NCBI GenBank assembly: GCA_036971615.1 | Contig: JAYKKR010000037.1 | Location: 124,001 to 188,000 of the forward strand | From: Amyloporia xantha | Lineage: Eukaryota > Basidiomycota > Agaricomycetes > Polyporales > Adustoporiaceae | DNA length: 64,000 nt | Direction of reading: 5' to 3' | Shown: one piece after another, positions 1 to 10,850 of the stretch | How positions within the stretch are numbered: the first letter of the stretch is position 1 | Layout: each line of letters begins with the position of its first letter | Position numbers and translations under genes: made by a program | The notes under the pieces: model-generated | Databases searched by the model: none | Told to the model about the DNA's origin: nothing | What the model saw: only the letters and a program-made list of their open reading frames with translations

Positions 1-479
1 CGGTCCTCGGCGTCAGGGTCGTCTGGCACGCGACAGTACGTGGCGAGCATCTTGAGGGCGACGAAGAGCGCGGTTGCGCCCTCGCTGTCTTGCTGGTCGA
101 TGTCCACCCCGAGACGAATGCACTCGTACGCAAGGGGCACGTCGCCGAACTTGGCGGCAAAGTGCAAGAACGTGCGCTGCTCGATTTCGGCGAACTCCTT
201 CCACATTTCGTTGTAGAGCCGTCTTTCTGGATTCAGAGGAAGCCAACGCCGGCAGAACACGAGCGGACTGCCATCGCCGGCGTCCTCGCTGTTCGAGAGC
301 AGCTCGTTGCGGAAGGAGATGTAAGGCTGCCAGAAGATGAATGAGTCTTTGATCCCGCGTGGATCTCTGCGCAGCTCCTCGAGCAGGTCCTGGGGTAGAT
401 ATGTGTTCACGTCATGCAGATTCAGAGGAAGCAGAAATTCGTCCGTTATTATTGGCGTGCTCGAGCGCGGGACTTGCAT
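1..479 (-). CDS. Ankyrin-repeat / SEC-C protein, 5' part only (copy 1)
   Basis: Amino-terminal ~160 codons of the gene that is complete at 9340-10850; the rest lies left of the window. The start is the ATG whose complement ends at 479, opening MQVPRSSTP. The same Met opens all four copies. The visible part contains the amino-terminal region up to the first ankyrin helix pair (TFLHFAAKFGDVPLAYECI). It is identical to the corresponding part of copies 2 and 3. Confidence 0.85.
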   Translation of the reverse strand, partial: MQVPRSSTPIITDEFLLPLNLHDVNTYLPQDLLEELRRDPRGIKDSFIFWQPYISFRNELLSNSEDAGDGSPLVFCRRWLPLNPERRLYNEMWKEFAEIEQRTFLHFAAKFGDVPLAYECIRLGVDIDQQDSEGATALFVALKMLATYCRVPDDPDAED

Positions 480-3400
480 GGCCCATGAGCGACGTTGACA
501 CAAGAATACAACGAAAGGGATCCGGACGACGATGCATGCTAGTCTCCCTTTAATCACGTGCATACAGTTCGCTGCCCCATGTTCATTGGTGATTGCCTCG
601 ATCGCAATAAGCCAGCCTATGGAATGGATCCAGCCAGTCTTCGCAAACGCGCCGCGGCGTTGATCGTCGTCCAGCTCTCGCCTCTTTCCCAACCCAACGC
701 AGTGCTACGCGCACCCTCCTCACGTCGCCTCCTCTCGTCTGGTCCGTCTCCGAGCTCCGTCTTCCGTCTCTCGCTGTCCTCCGGCCTCCGTCTCTTACTG
801 CTCCCTGTCTGTTTCTCTGCCCACGCTCTGCGCCCTGCAAATCCATTCCTCGCAACGTCCGCTCTCACAGTGTATTCATCCAACCCACGTCGCGTTCACC
901 ACGTCCTATCGCCTACGAGCAGCAGGACACAGCGAATGCACTCCAGCCGAACGGGCATAACAGTGGCGCTCACTCTCCTCTCTCGCCCACCTCCGTCGCT
1001 GCGTTGAGCTACTTCGCTAGCTCCTCCGCTCTGTGCTCGCTCAGGTGCCCCCGCTTCATCCCGCGTCCCTCGACTTCGCTTGCCCGAGCACGCACTGGTA
1101 AAAGCTCCAGCGGTGAGGGATATGCAAGCAGCCCTGTGTAGCCGGTATGCCTATTCCCGTGTTCCTTACGCTCTTTGCTCACAGACCCGGCCTCTGTCCG
1201 TAGACAGTCATTCCCCTGCAGCTAGTCTCCTCCCGCCCTCATTCTTCAGCATTCGAACTACGCGCATACGTCCATCCCGTGCAGCCAACGTCGCTCAGCA
1301 AACCGCACGCACACATTGCCGTAAATGCACGCAGTACGCAGCGCGAATGTCCCCCGAACGGGCCAGTGGCGCTCAATATTGCGAGCGTCTGGATACCAGC
1401 ACCCCGGTGAGCACAGATGCCCGCTATGTGCGCGGGACACATCGTGCGCGTGTCCGTACGCAGCCGACGCCAAGAGCGACGCGAGAGAGCTGCGCTGGAT
1501 AGGCGTAGTTCTCATGGCATCAGGCGCACGCGCGCTGCGAGGAATCCGCCGTCGGTACGTCATGAACATAATTATACTTTGTTTCTATTTACACGTTTGC
1601 CTAACCAAGCATCGACGATCGCCGTCCCTCCCCTTGCAGGCCTCTACTCTCGACGCTCACATGTCCCCACCCGCAGCCGACCACACCCACGCGCTGTGCG
1701 CTGGCACTAGCACCCCTAGACAGCCTTCCCCGTCCCCATCGGCGCGCTTTGCTCATCGAACATCAAGCACGGGGTGCATAGCCGAATACGAACGAGCGCA
1801 TCCATGGCACAAACGCGTACCGCGCGTCGTTACATCGTATGGCAAGACGAGAGTGGGGGCGCGTGAACTGACAGCCAAAGGGATGCGCGCCGGTGCCCTC
1901 GCTCCCCCAGCGCGGCTTGTTCGCTGCGTACGGTCCCGGTCCGAGTCAGACTTCAAGACCATCAGTGCAGCCCACCCCGCACCGTCCGCTGTCCACTGCG
2001 GAACGCTCGTCTGAGCATTGACAGCGTGTCTCACGGACAGATTCGGTCCCTGGCGACGACGGCGAGATCGCGCGCCTTGTCGCTCAGGGTCCTGCTCGTG
2101 CTTGCTGTCCGGGGCGCACTCGCGCGGGAGAGCGTTCGCGTCCAGGAGGGCAGTCTTCCTCACGAACGAGAGCCGCTCTCGCTCTTGGCGTGTGCGCTTG
2201 CCCGTGGAGCGCGCTCCTCTTGCGTGGTCTACTACTCGAAGCTTCGACTATTGCCCGATGTACGCTCTCCCTGCGTCATCGTACATTCCGGCTTCCCCGT
2301 CGGCCTGATGCTCCCTTTGTCCATTCGCGCGCCCTCTACCATCCCCTCTCTCCTCGCTGTCAACGCATGCACGGTGTCCGTGCCAAACTACGATAACGCG
2401 AACCAATAGCAGACCGGCGCGCTGCACATCTCTACACCGCGTAGAGACGCGCTCTCCCCGTCCGATCACTTGAACAGCGGCAGCGCGATACCCCGCGTGA
2501 CTCCCCTTTTTACGATCGTATCGCCCTGCGCCCGCCACTCATTTCTCGCTGTCATCCCCCAAGCACAACCGCGATCAAGTAGACGATCGGCTCGTGCCCG
2601 GTGCGTCCAAAACACGAACTAACCACTCATGTAGTATTTACAGCGCGCCGTAACACTCAGATTCCGCCCGTCCGTCCGTCACTCGCTGTCTGTGCACAAG
2701 TGATGATGCGTCGCCCCCGCTAGCGTCGAACACCGCGTGATTCAAGCCGCGCGAATCCCGGCTCTGCGGACGACGGGCGGACTTCGTCGAGAGGGAGGGC
2801 GGGCGGCGCTTCGCTCAGAGGGACAAGCCGTGATCGTGGATCGTTCGGCGCGAGTGAGGGCGGATACCGAGAGCGAGAGCGAGGGCGAGTACGGTATGGG
2901 CGTGCGTGAGCGAGCGATGCTCGTCGGGCAGCCAGCTGAGAGGTAGCCAGTAGTATCTAACATTCCATGTAAATACGTTCAATCAGTTTCATTCAATACA
3001 TGAGTCCGGTGACAGACGAAAACCCACCGTCAGATCGGACCGACATGAACGTCGGCGCATGAGGTACGGACGTATTGCGCTTGCGGGTACGTCCGCACAG
3101 GCCGTGGTACGCGATGTTAGCAACGCGAATGCGTTCGCAATCCCCACATCTGGCAGGCAGCGCGTGCTTATGCGCACCTAATATTCAACCTGTAGATTTA
3201 CCAGCTGTAATGACAAGAGGCCTGGGAGGGGAGGCTCGAGTCCTGTCAGCCAGCATGACATTTCCGTCCATAACGACTACTCACCAGAGCCGGAGAAGGA
3301 CACCCTCGCAGCCGTTATGAGCGACACCGTCAGCAGCTGACGGGGCGCGTTCGTGCGGGTGCGCCGTGAATGAGCGACGCACGGGTATGCCATCGGATTG

Positions 3401-4140
3401 GTTGGCAAGACCTGCCCGCGTTTACGGACCGGGGCAGGGTGTTCGGCATACGTCGAGACGAACATGGGAGCGCGGGCACTGTGTTGGCTGTCGGAAGATG
3501 CTGAGCGTGGATTGAGCATTGCCTATTGGGAAGAATTGAATGTGATAAACGTACCGCCGTGCTCCTCGTCATAAACAAGGAATCGGAACGCGGCCGTGGG
3601 CTGAAGGAACAGTGAGCAGCAAGGAGGGAACGATGAGCAAACTCACCGTCAACACGACGAACGCGTATCGAGGAGGGGACGCGACAGCGTAGCGAGAGCC
3701 GAACGAGCGGATGATGAGAGCAGCAGTGGAGAGATAGAAGAGGGAGAGGAGAGACGGTGAAGAGGGAAAAGGAGAGGAGACCAGTGCTGACCTTAATCAC
3801 CCGTTGCACCCCAGCTTATATCCTCCCCAGCATCGCCTTCTCACGCCAGATCGCCCCACCCCATTGTTCTCCCGTCTGCATCCGGATCCTCGCATCCAGT
3901 ATCCGCAATGTCGTACGCGCAGAGCAACCGCTTGAGGGCTGACGGCACGCCAAGGATTCGCATTCAAAGCGAAACGGCGGTGTTCGCCGTGAAACCGCCC
4001 GTGCGCGTATTCCGACGCGATCGATCAAATTGCGAAGCACAGACGCGCCACTAGATGCGCCCGGCGGAACGGTGGATGGAAGGCAGCCAGGAGGACAGGA
4101 TCCAGCCGGTTGGCGAATATCCCGCTCCGTCCGTCACGCC
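480..4140. other. GC-rich stretch upstream of the ankyrin gene, no convincing gene
   Basis: High-GC sequence with many overlapping open frames on both strands, but none I can support as coding. The longest plus-strand frame (311 codons in copies 2 and 4, from 11451 and 32181) is broken in copies 1 and 3 by a C5/C6 difference, so it is not conserved as a protein. One good GT-AG intron candidate sits near 1557-1640 (GTACGT to TTGCAG), so a spliced non-coding or untranslated leader transcript is possible. A purine-rich patch lies at about 3690-3780. Confidence 0.6.
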
Positions 4141-6792
4141 TTGAGGATTCAGGCAAGGAGCTCCTCTTCTTCGATGGGCGCGCAACAGCCTTGAAGTGGG
4201 GTCAGCAAGCTCGTGGAGGATAGCATTAGGACGAACTCACCATTGCGTGTATCCTGCGATTCTTCGCGACAGCTTGTACAATCCCCGGAGCACCACACCC
4301 AGGGACCGACGTTTGCTCGCTTGTATTCTCGCCACTTAGCAAGCCGAGATGTAATCCATTGGTCCTGAAATCAATAGAGCCGGAACATGGGATGAGTAGG
4401 CAGACAGTCGAATTAGCTACACGTTCCATAATCGCTGACTTACGCGAGACGCCGCGCTGCGTTACGTGTCTTGAAAGAACCAACCTTGGTCAATACCAAG
4501 ACGTCACAGCACCCATAGAGAATGCAATGCACGATATTCAAACCATGAAGTCATTTCTAATTCACCGTTGAGTTTTCAAGGCAAGTCTCTGCGAGCGGTG
4601 CAGCCCTTCCCTGATACTGGCCAGGCCATACGTTCCGTGAACGACTGACAGCTACTGGCTGAAAGAGCGGGATTAGATCAGCAATTCTATAAATATGCAA
4701 CGAGATCACATACACGTCGAAGAAGCACTGTGAATCGCTTTCGGGTATGTACGTCGGTGTAGATACTGCCAGTGCGGAAGCATCATGGCAGCGAGAAGTA
4801 GCGCCGCAATTAGGTTTGACATACCGAGTCCATCAGAAAGAACGGAAGTACAAACGAATATTGTGAAACACCGCGAAGCCATGACCACAATCACGGCGAT
4901 CGAGCGCTGAACGCGAACCGGACTGACGTCTTGCGCTTGCCGTCTTCTCTGGATCTGTCGGATTTGCGGCAGAGACATCTCAATGTCACGGATAGCAGCA
5001 ATACTGCGTGTTCTTCTTCATTTGTTCATACGGTAGAGTACTATCGCGAATATAATTATCTACGGGGCTACATACTCATGTCAGTAAAGGGATACGAAAG
5101 TGTATCAACAAAGGAATACGCACGCTATAGTGCTTTCACACCTGTTACAATCCAACTGCTGCAATCCAAATCACCCCGCATCTCTTGGCGGCTGCTCCCT
5201 CTGTCGGCTGCTAAGTGAGCCCCGGCACGCTCCTATATGCGCTGTGACAAGGAATGCCGGTGTTCCCTCAGTCCTGTCAAAACTGAGATTCTCCGAAAAT
5301 AATCAGCGAGAAATAGGTGAAATACATGTGACGGTAAAATACATACATGGGTGTGACATCTAAGCGGGATGCGGAGATGGAGCAATCTTAGAATTGATCC
5401 GCTTCGAGTCAAATAGTCCGATTCTGCGCTTGCTAAGATAACGAGGTGCGAATAGAGGCGAGGTCATGTTAACATGAGCCTCGAGCTGAGATCGGCTGAA
5501 ATCCCAGAAAATGTAATTATCGTCGTTGTCTGGGTGAGTGTGAAGTTCAGAGTAGTGGAGAACAGAGGATATTTTTAGCCCAGCCAAGATGAGATAGAGC
5601 ACGAGAGAACCGGAGCAATTCAGCGCGAGTTTCAGTCCGAATCATGGTAAGAGAATACCACTGATCGCCGGTCACAATCACCTGCCAGAGCAAATGGGGA
5701 GCAATTCACATTCAAAGAAAACATGTCAGTGCAAGAGCAGACGGTCGATGTAATACTAGTGAGGTGGACAGTAAAACCTCCTACTTGGAGGAGAAAGCAG
5801 AAAGGTTCGGACTCGGAGGACGTTTTGCGGGTTGTGGCTGAAACTCAATTGGGTTAGGTGTCTAATCAAGATCGCGCTCACTCTCAGAGTCTCGCTCGAA
5901 CTTCATCCAGCTCTCGTACGTCCATGCTGAACGTTATTCAGTACTATCTGGGCAGCACATTCATCTGAATACCCTGCTTCTGTCATTCAGTGGTACTCGG
6001 ATGGCTCAATCAATTTCTGCTCGGCTTCTCATCCAATTCGGCAGGTTCAGCTCAGTCCCCGGCAGATACTCAGGCTTACGCATACTCGGCAGCACAGTGA
6101 GAACGGGACCATACTAGTGCTATGTGTAACAGAGCAGCACCATTCTCCGATCAGTCCATAGGTTTACTGTGTGAGTTGTGGCGATGTGGTGTTGTCTTTG
6201 ATGCAGCAGCAGACCCGGAGCTGTGCTTCGGCTCAGTCCTCATGAGCTGTGAAACAGAGGTATATTGAAGTCTTCCACAACTCCATGTAAGATTCTAATC
6301 ATTAGTTTCAAATTTCTACCTGTTGCTGTGAGCTGTGCACCTTCGCTGCCGTCAGAATTTGAATTACTAAAGCCTGAGGATTATCTTATCAGCAACTTGA
6401 GCATTGGACGGCTGTGGACTGATCTATGACACATGTGATCACTCACCAAACGTGACAGAAACCCTAGTCTCAGGTTACTTAAATTTATTGTGATGAGGTG
6501 AAACAATCATCTTGGAACTGCGAACGGCACAAATGCTATGCGAAGCTGAGTTCAACGTAAATGTATTCTGATAATCACTTGAGAATTTGTCAACATGTCA
6601 ACGGTTGCAAAATTCACACGGTAAATTCCAAAAATCAAATTAATCAGTGGTAACCATCAGCTCATCAAGCGCTTGATGCATTTCACTTGGCACATAGACT
6701 GCCGAACATCAGACTGGCTGTCTACGCGCTAAGTGAAAGATCTGAGTGCAGCTCCAAGTCTGACTACAGGCCTACACTCCGCCGATGTCATG
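4141..6792. other. AT-richer stretch without a supportable gene
   Basis: Base composition drops in GC relative to both sides. The open frames are all under 100 codons, lack recognisable motifs and are not retained in the diverged copy 4. I see no RNA gene and no transposase here. Confidence 0.55.
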
Positions 6793-6800
6793 TATATAAG
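6793..6800 (+). promoter_or_regulatory. TATA box upstream of candidate spliced transcript (copy 1)
   Basis: TATATAAG, conserved in all four copies (17166, 27539 and 37898), including the diverged one. It lies ~110 bp before a small ATG at 6909 whose short first exon ends in GTAAGT. Position and conservation make a real promoter plausible. Confidence 0.5.
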
Positions 6801-6819
6801 ACCACATACAGTATGACCA

Positions 6820-8706
6820 TCAGGCAAAGCTTATATTTCCCTGCCCCGCTATTATGCTTGCGCATTCCAGCAACATCTTTTGCTCCTGTACTGATCTACT
6901 CAGCAAATATGGCATGCGGTGACCCATGCACTGGCACTTTGTAAGTGACTGACATACTACTCCGAGACTTGAGCTGATTGTAGTCTCTTACCTTAGCTTC
7001 AGTGGTCAGTTGGCGAGGATCAAACTGTGTATGGATGTGCTGCAGTTACCATCCTAAAGTCGGCAATGACTTGTCGCTATTCTAGTATCATTCCTTCAGG
7101 TAAGCAGAAGCACGATCACACGTGATCGTGTCCTGACTGGGTCATTTTACAGAGGATGCTGAATGCACGCATCGCGCGTCTGGACTGGAAGAATAGACAG
7201 TATGTACGCTTCCTACCGCTCTTGGGCCCGTATGCGCCAGGAGTCGGACACGATCATCTAGCGCACTTAGCCATGGTCAGAGCAACGATCGAGCAGAAAC
7301 GGTCCGTTTCCGATCATAGCACAATCCATCCAACACCGGACGACAAGCTCGTAGACGGCGTGGCTCTGACTCTGGCATGCAATTCACAACGACGCAGCTT
7401 CACAAGTCCACGCGGACCGTTCATCGTGTACGGTGCTAGGATTTGTTCTCCAAGAATGAGGCTGAGGCTGGGGGACGACAGTCAGCTGCGGACGGCGTAC
7501 AGCCGGCTGGTGTGTTATGTGGCACGGTGAGTTTGAATACGCATTCTGTTTGGAGTCTTCTTGAAGATTGCCAAGCTGACACCTGACTTAGATCTTTGTG
7601 GCTCGACGTCAAACGGACACGTGCAGACGTCCATCAATGAAGCCAAGGCAGGCAAGGTACGTCTGCATATCTGACGTTCACTCGCATTGGGGCTGACCTC
7701 GGCTGCCAGTGGGTAGTTTCTACTATTCTACGATCTCGCAGTGTCTACAGCTTGGATATTGGAGACTGCGTGTGTGGCCAGAGTGCATGGGACCCTCGTC
7801 CTGTCCCTCTTTCCGCGACCGGATAGTTCCAGTCGAAGTGGACAGCATCTAGCGAGAGCTGCCTCGCGTACCGTTCGTCCGGCGCTCAGGCAAACGACAG
7901 GTGCATCTCAATGGAGCAGACGGCCGGACGGCTGGCTGGCTATCCAAAGTCGCTGGACGACAGGCGTACGCCTAGTGCTATCGCCCTGCACTGGTTACCG
8001 TGGTCAGTGTAGACTTGCGTCCGCAAGTTTCTTCCTCCTCGCAGTGGTGATCGGTGCTCGGAGCTCGGATCCGGCTCCGGATGGGATGCTGGACGTTGAA
8101 TGAGCGCGAGCTCCACGAAAAGGCAGGTTCCTTGATTCGCGTCATCCCATTCTGGAACTGACCGTCTCGTTTCTTGTTTTGACAGCGTGCGAGTTCTGTC
8201 TACAGCTCGTGCACTAGACCTCGCACTGCGTGGGTTGACTTGCAGGTTGAGGATCGGCTCAGCAGCAGCCCCCGCAGTGCGAACAGTTTCCAATGGACAA
8301 TGGACAACATTGGTCCATTCACGTCTGCACTGGACCAGACACAACGACCGGACGATGTGGATGCCGGACGGCGTGGGATACTAGCCATGCGAACGTCAAA
8401 CGAGTGTCGAGAAAAGAGAGGCATCACATTCGATTCTTAGACGGTATGTTGTTTCCGTCTGATATCCTGCTTGAGCCGGGAGCTGACTGCTGGCATTTCG
8501 TGTTCCAGAGGTCACTGAACGAACAACTTGGATGCCGGATGGCGTGGGATAGCTACGCAAACGTCGAAACGAATGTCGAGAACGGAGAGGCATCACATTC
8601 GATTAGAAGCGCTTGTTCTGTAGGATCTGCGCAATGTTCTACGGTATGTTCTTTCTATCTGAAATCCTTTGGAGCCGGGAGCTGACTGCTGGATTTTGCT
8701 TTCCAG
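6820..8706 (+). other. Candidate multi-intron transcript of unknown nature (copy 1)
   Basis: Downstream of the TATA box there is a run of well-formed GT-AG introns on the plus strand: GTAAGT at 6942 to TTGTAG, GTAAGC at ~7100 to TTACAG at 7151, GTGAGT at ~7527 to CTTAG at ~7591, GTACGT at ~7657 to GCCAG at ~7710, then 8444-8508 and 8644-8706. The possible exon at 7156-7527 encodes ~120 residues without recognisable domains. Copy 4 shifts its frame by a four-base loss, which argues against conserved protein coding. I do not recognise any product. A spliced non-coding RNA or a decayed gene fits best. Confidence 0.35.
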
Positions 8707-8712
8707 AGGTCT
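8360..8712 (+). repeat. Duplicated exon-intron cassette
   Basis: Two adjacent copies (8360-8515 and 8530-8712) of the same block: an exon-like part beginning GATGCCGGA.GGCGTGGGATA and ending near GGCATCACATTCGATT, then an intron-like part GTATGTT ... CTGACTGCTGG ... CCAG followed by AGGTC. The two intron-like parts (8444-8508 and 8644-8706) share most of their sequence. The pair recurs at 18733-19085 and 29106-29458. Confidence 0.8.
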
Positions 8713-9165
8713 CTCCCCGTCGCCAGTCATAGACACGCGATGTCCGAGTCTGGGCCAGGGTAGACGAATTTCGCGTCCCGAAGGACTTCACTCGTCGCCA
8801 GCTCCCTGCCACACATTCGCGACGTCCACCGCTGCTCAGTCCAACTGGATAGATTGCACATCGGGAACGAGTTGTGTTCGAATCGATGCGCCAATCGGAT
8901 CCGCGGACATTGGACGGCGGAACGACTGAAGACGCCGGCGATCTGCCGCGAGCACCACGATGGAAGGCTGCATGCTTCGCGTGCAGCATCGCCATATGCC
9001 GCGAAATGGGTAAATTGCGATGTCTGGCGGAGGAGTCTCTGCGCGTGAGGGGGAGCGACTCGACTCCGAGATGCTGCGCAGGGTGGACTACGAAGCGGAA
9101 GGAACAGACAGGAAAAGGAGGGGAGGGGGTGGTGAGCAACAAATAGATGGGAAGGGGAGGGGATG

Positions 9166-9240
9166 GAGTGGAAGGAACATACAGGAGAGGGAGTGGAAGG
9201 AATGTACAGGAGAGGGAGTGGAAGGAATGTACAGGAGAGG
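9166..9240. repeat. 25 bp purine-rich minisatellite, 3 copies
   Basis: Three direct copies of a 25 bp unit starting GAGTGGAAGGAA, within a longer GA-rich strand-asymmetric tract (9090-9245). Equivalent arrays occur in copies 2 (19539) and 3 (29911). It lies just downstream of the ankyrin gene's stop codon. Confidence 0.9.
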
Positions 9241-9339
9241 GAGAGCATACTTTCGATTTTTGGCTGGACATGCACGCGTGCTGACTTCAAATATATTTCG
9301 TCGTACGTACACGGATTGTAGCTACGCCGACACAGGACG

Positions 9340-10850
9340 TCATCTGCAGGCACGCCGCGGCTGATCTCCTTTTCTTCCATCGTCCGCGCCCAGATCTAGC
9401 TCGTCGTTCAGAGCCGTTTGCTGCAGGAGGAGCCGCGTGCGCAGTAGAAATCACGAAACATACCCGCCTGCAGCGACTGCAGCGCTTCATCTTGTCTTCC
9501 GCTATCTTGCACTCCTGCTCGATCTCTAGCCGAGAACGCGAGTCTTTACCCAGGTCAATGTACTTGTCGATAGCCATGTTCCACAGGTCCGAGCGCCGTT
9601 GTCCTTCGACCTTGCTGACCTGCTTCTCCCATGGGCTATGCGCGGAGGGGTACCGTAAGGATGGGCAATCTGCGATAAAGAACACGAGCTCACATAGGGA
9701 ATGTCCCTACCCTCCCGTGCAGGCCAGCGTACATGAAAGCAGGATCCACCAGATCAGACTTGACTAGCGTGTCTGTGACTTTGGCCAAAGTTTCCTGTCG
9801 TTTTGCGCGTACTTCCTCGCTGAGCTCCGGCTCGCTGTCGTCGTCCGACCCGTATCCCTGCTGCAAGCGTATCTGTCGCCTCAACATATCCATAGGGTCG
9901 TCCCTTGTGGTGATGATCTTGATGCGCTGAAGACGCTCGTCCCACCCCTCCCACGTCTCGAAGTCCCGCCGCTTGCAGCACTTCCGGAACACCTTCTGCG
10001 AACCGCACATGCACAAGATGTCCGGCGGATACGGCCTCGGGTTCGTCGCGTGACATTCAGAGAGCAGCTTTCCAGACCAGCAAGGACATGGTCGAGCCGG
10101 TCTCGGCGGGAGACTCAGGCTCGATGCTGTGCGGAGTAGCGATGCCAGCTTCGTTACGTCTGCGGCGGTATGAGTTGTCTCAAAAGGCGGGATGCCCGAC
10201 GGTGGCACTCGCGCTCCGCAACGGAGAAGCAGCTCCATGAGCGTCCAATCCACAGCCAGCCATGCCGGCATAAATGGGTAGGCGCGGTTATACATCGAGA
10301 TGTTTACGTCTGCGCCCTGCTCGATCAGCAAGATAGCGATCTTCTTGATGCGCCGGCGGGTGTGCACCTGACGGTCCTCGGCGTCAGGGTCGTCTGGCAC
10401 GCGACAGTACGTGGCGAGCATCTTGAGGGCGACGAAGAGCGCGGTTGCGCCCTCGCTGTCTTGCTGGTCGATGTCCACCCCGAGACGAATGCACTCGTAC
10501 GCAAGGGGCACGTCGCCGAACTTGGCGGCAAAGTGCAAGAACGTGCGCTGCTCGATTTCGGCGAACTCCTTCCACATTTCGTTGTAGAGCCGTCTTTCTG
10601 GATTCAGAGGAAGCCAACGCCGGCAGAACACGAGCGGACTGCCATCGCCGGCGTCCTCGCTGTTCGAGAGCAGCTCGTTGCGGAAGGAGATGTAAGGCTG
10701 CCAGAAGATGAATGAGTCTTTGATCCCGCGTGGATCTCTGCGCAGCTCCTCGAGCAGGTCCTGGGGTAGATATGTGTTCACGTCATGCAGATTCAGAGGA
10801 AGCAGAAATTCGTCCGTTATTATTGGCGTGCTCGAGCGCGGGACTTGCAT
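9340..10850 (-). CDS. Ankyrin-repeat protein with two SEC-C motifs (copy 2 junction)
   Basis: Three exons give 469 residues: 10850-9694, 9635-9464 and 9420-9340. The introns are 9693-9636 (GTGAGC to ATAG, 58 nt) and 9463-9421 (GTATGT to CTGCAG, 43 nt). Both junctions keep the frame. Residues ~99-215 carry ankyrin repeats (TFLHFAAKFGD, ILLIEQGADVN, LMELLLRCGARV). Residues 255-267 (CPCWSGKLLSECH) and 280-292 (CMCGSQKVFRKCC) match the SEC-C zinc motif pattern. A conserved tail with KVEGQRRSDLWNMAIDKYI follows. As I recall, related mushroom proteins end in a MYND zinc finger; here only its opening CSRC pair remains before an intron and a short tail. Ankyrin and SEC-C modules mediate binding; no enzymatic role is indicated. 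An upstream in-frame extension to 11063 exists but starts in unconserved sequence, so the Met at 10850 is preferred. Confidence 0.88.

Larger units (their letters stand above)
1..10371. repeat. Unit copy 1
   Basis: Complete unit in the phase set by the window edge, so it starts inside one ankyrin/SEC-C gene and ends inside the next. It differs from copy 2 by a shorter C tract at 1351, a G3 instead of G5 tract at 2148, and one extra base near 6229. Confidence 0.95.

Noticed and set aside
8639..9380. Minus-strand 210-246 codon frames rich in Ser, Pro, Leu and Phe
   Set aside because: They are the complement of a purine-rich minisatellite and change frame between copies because of a G5/G4 difference at 29795.
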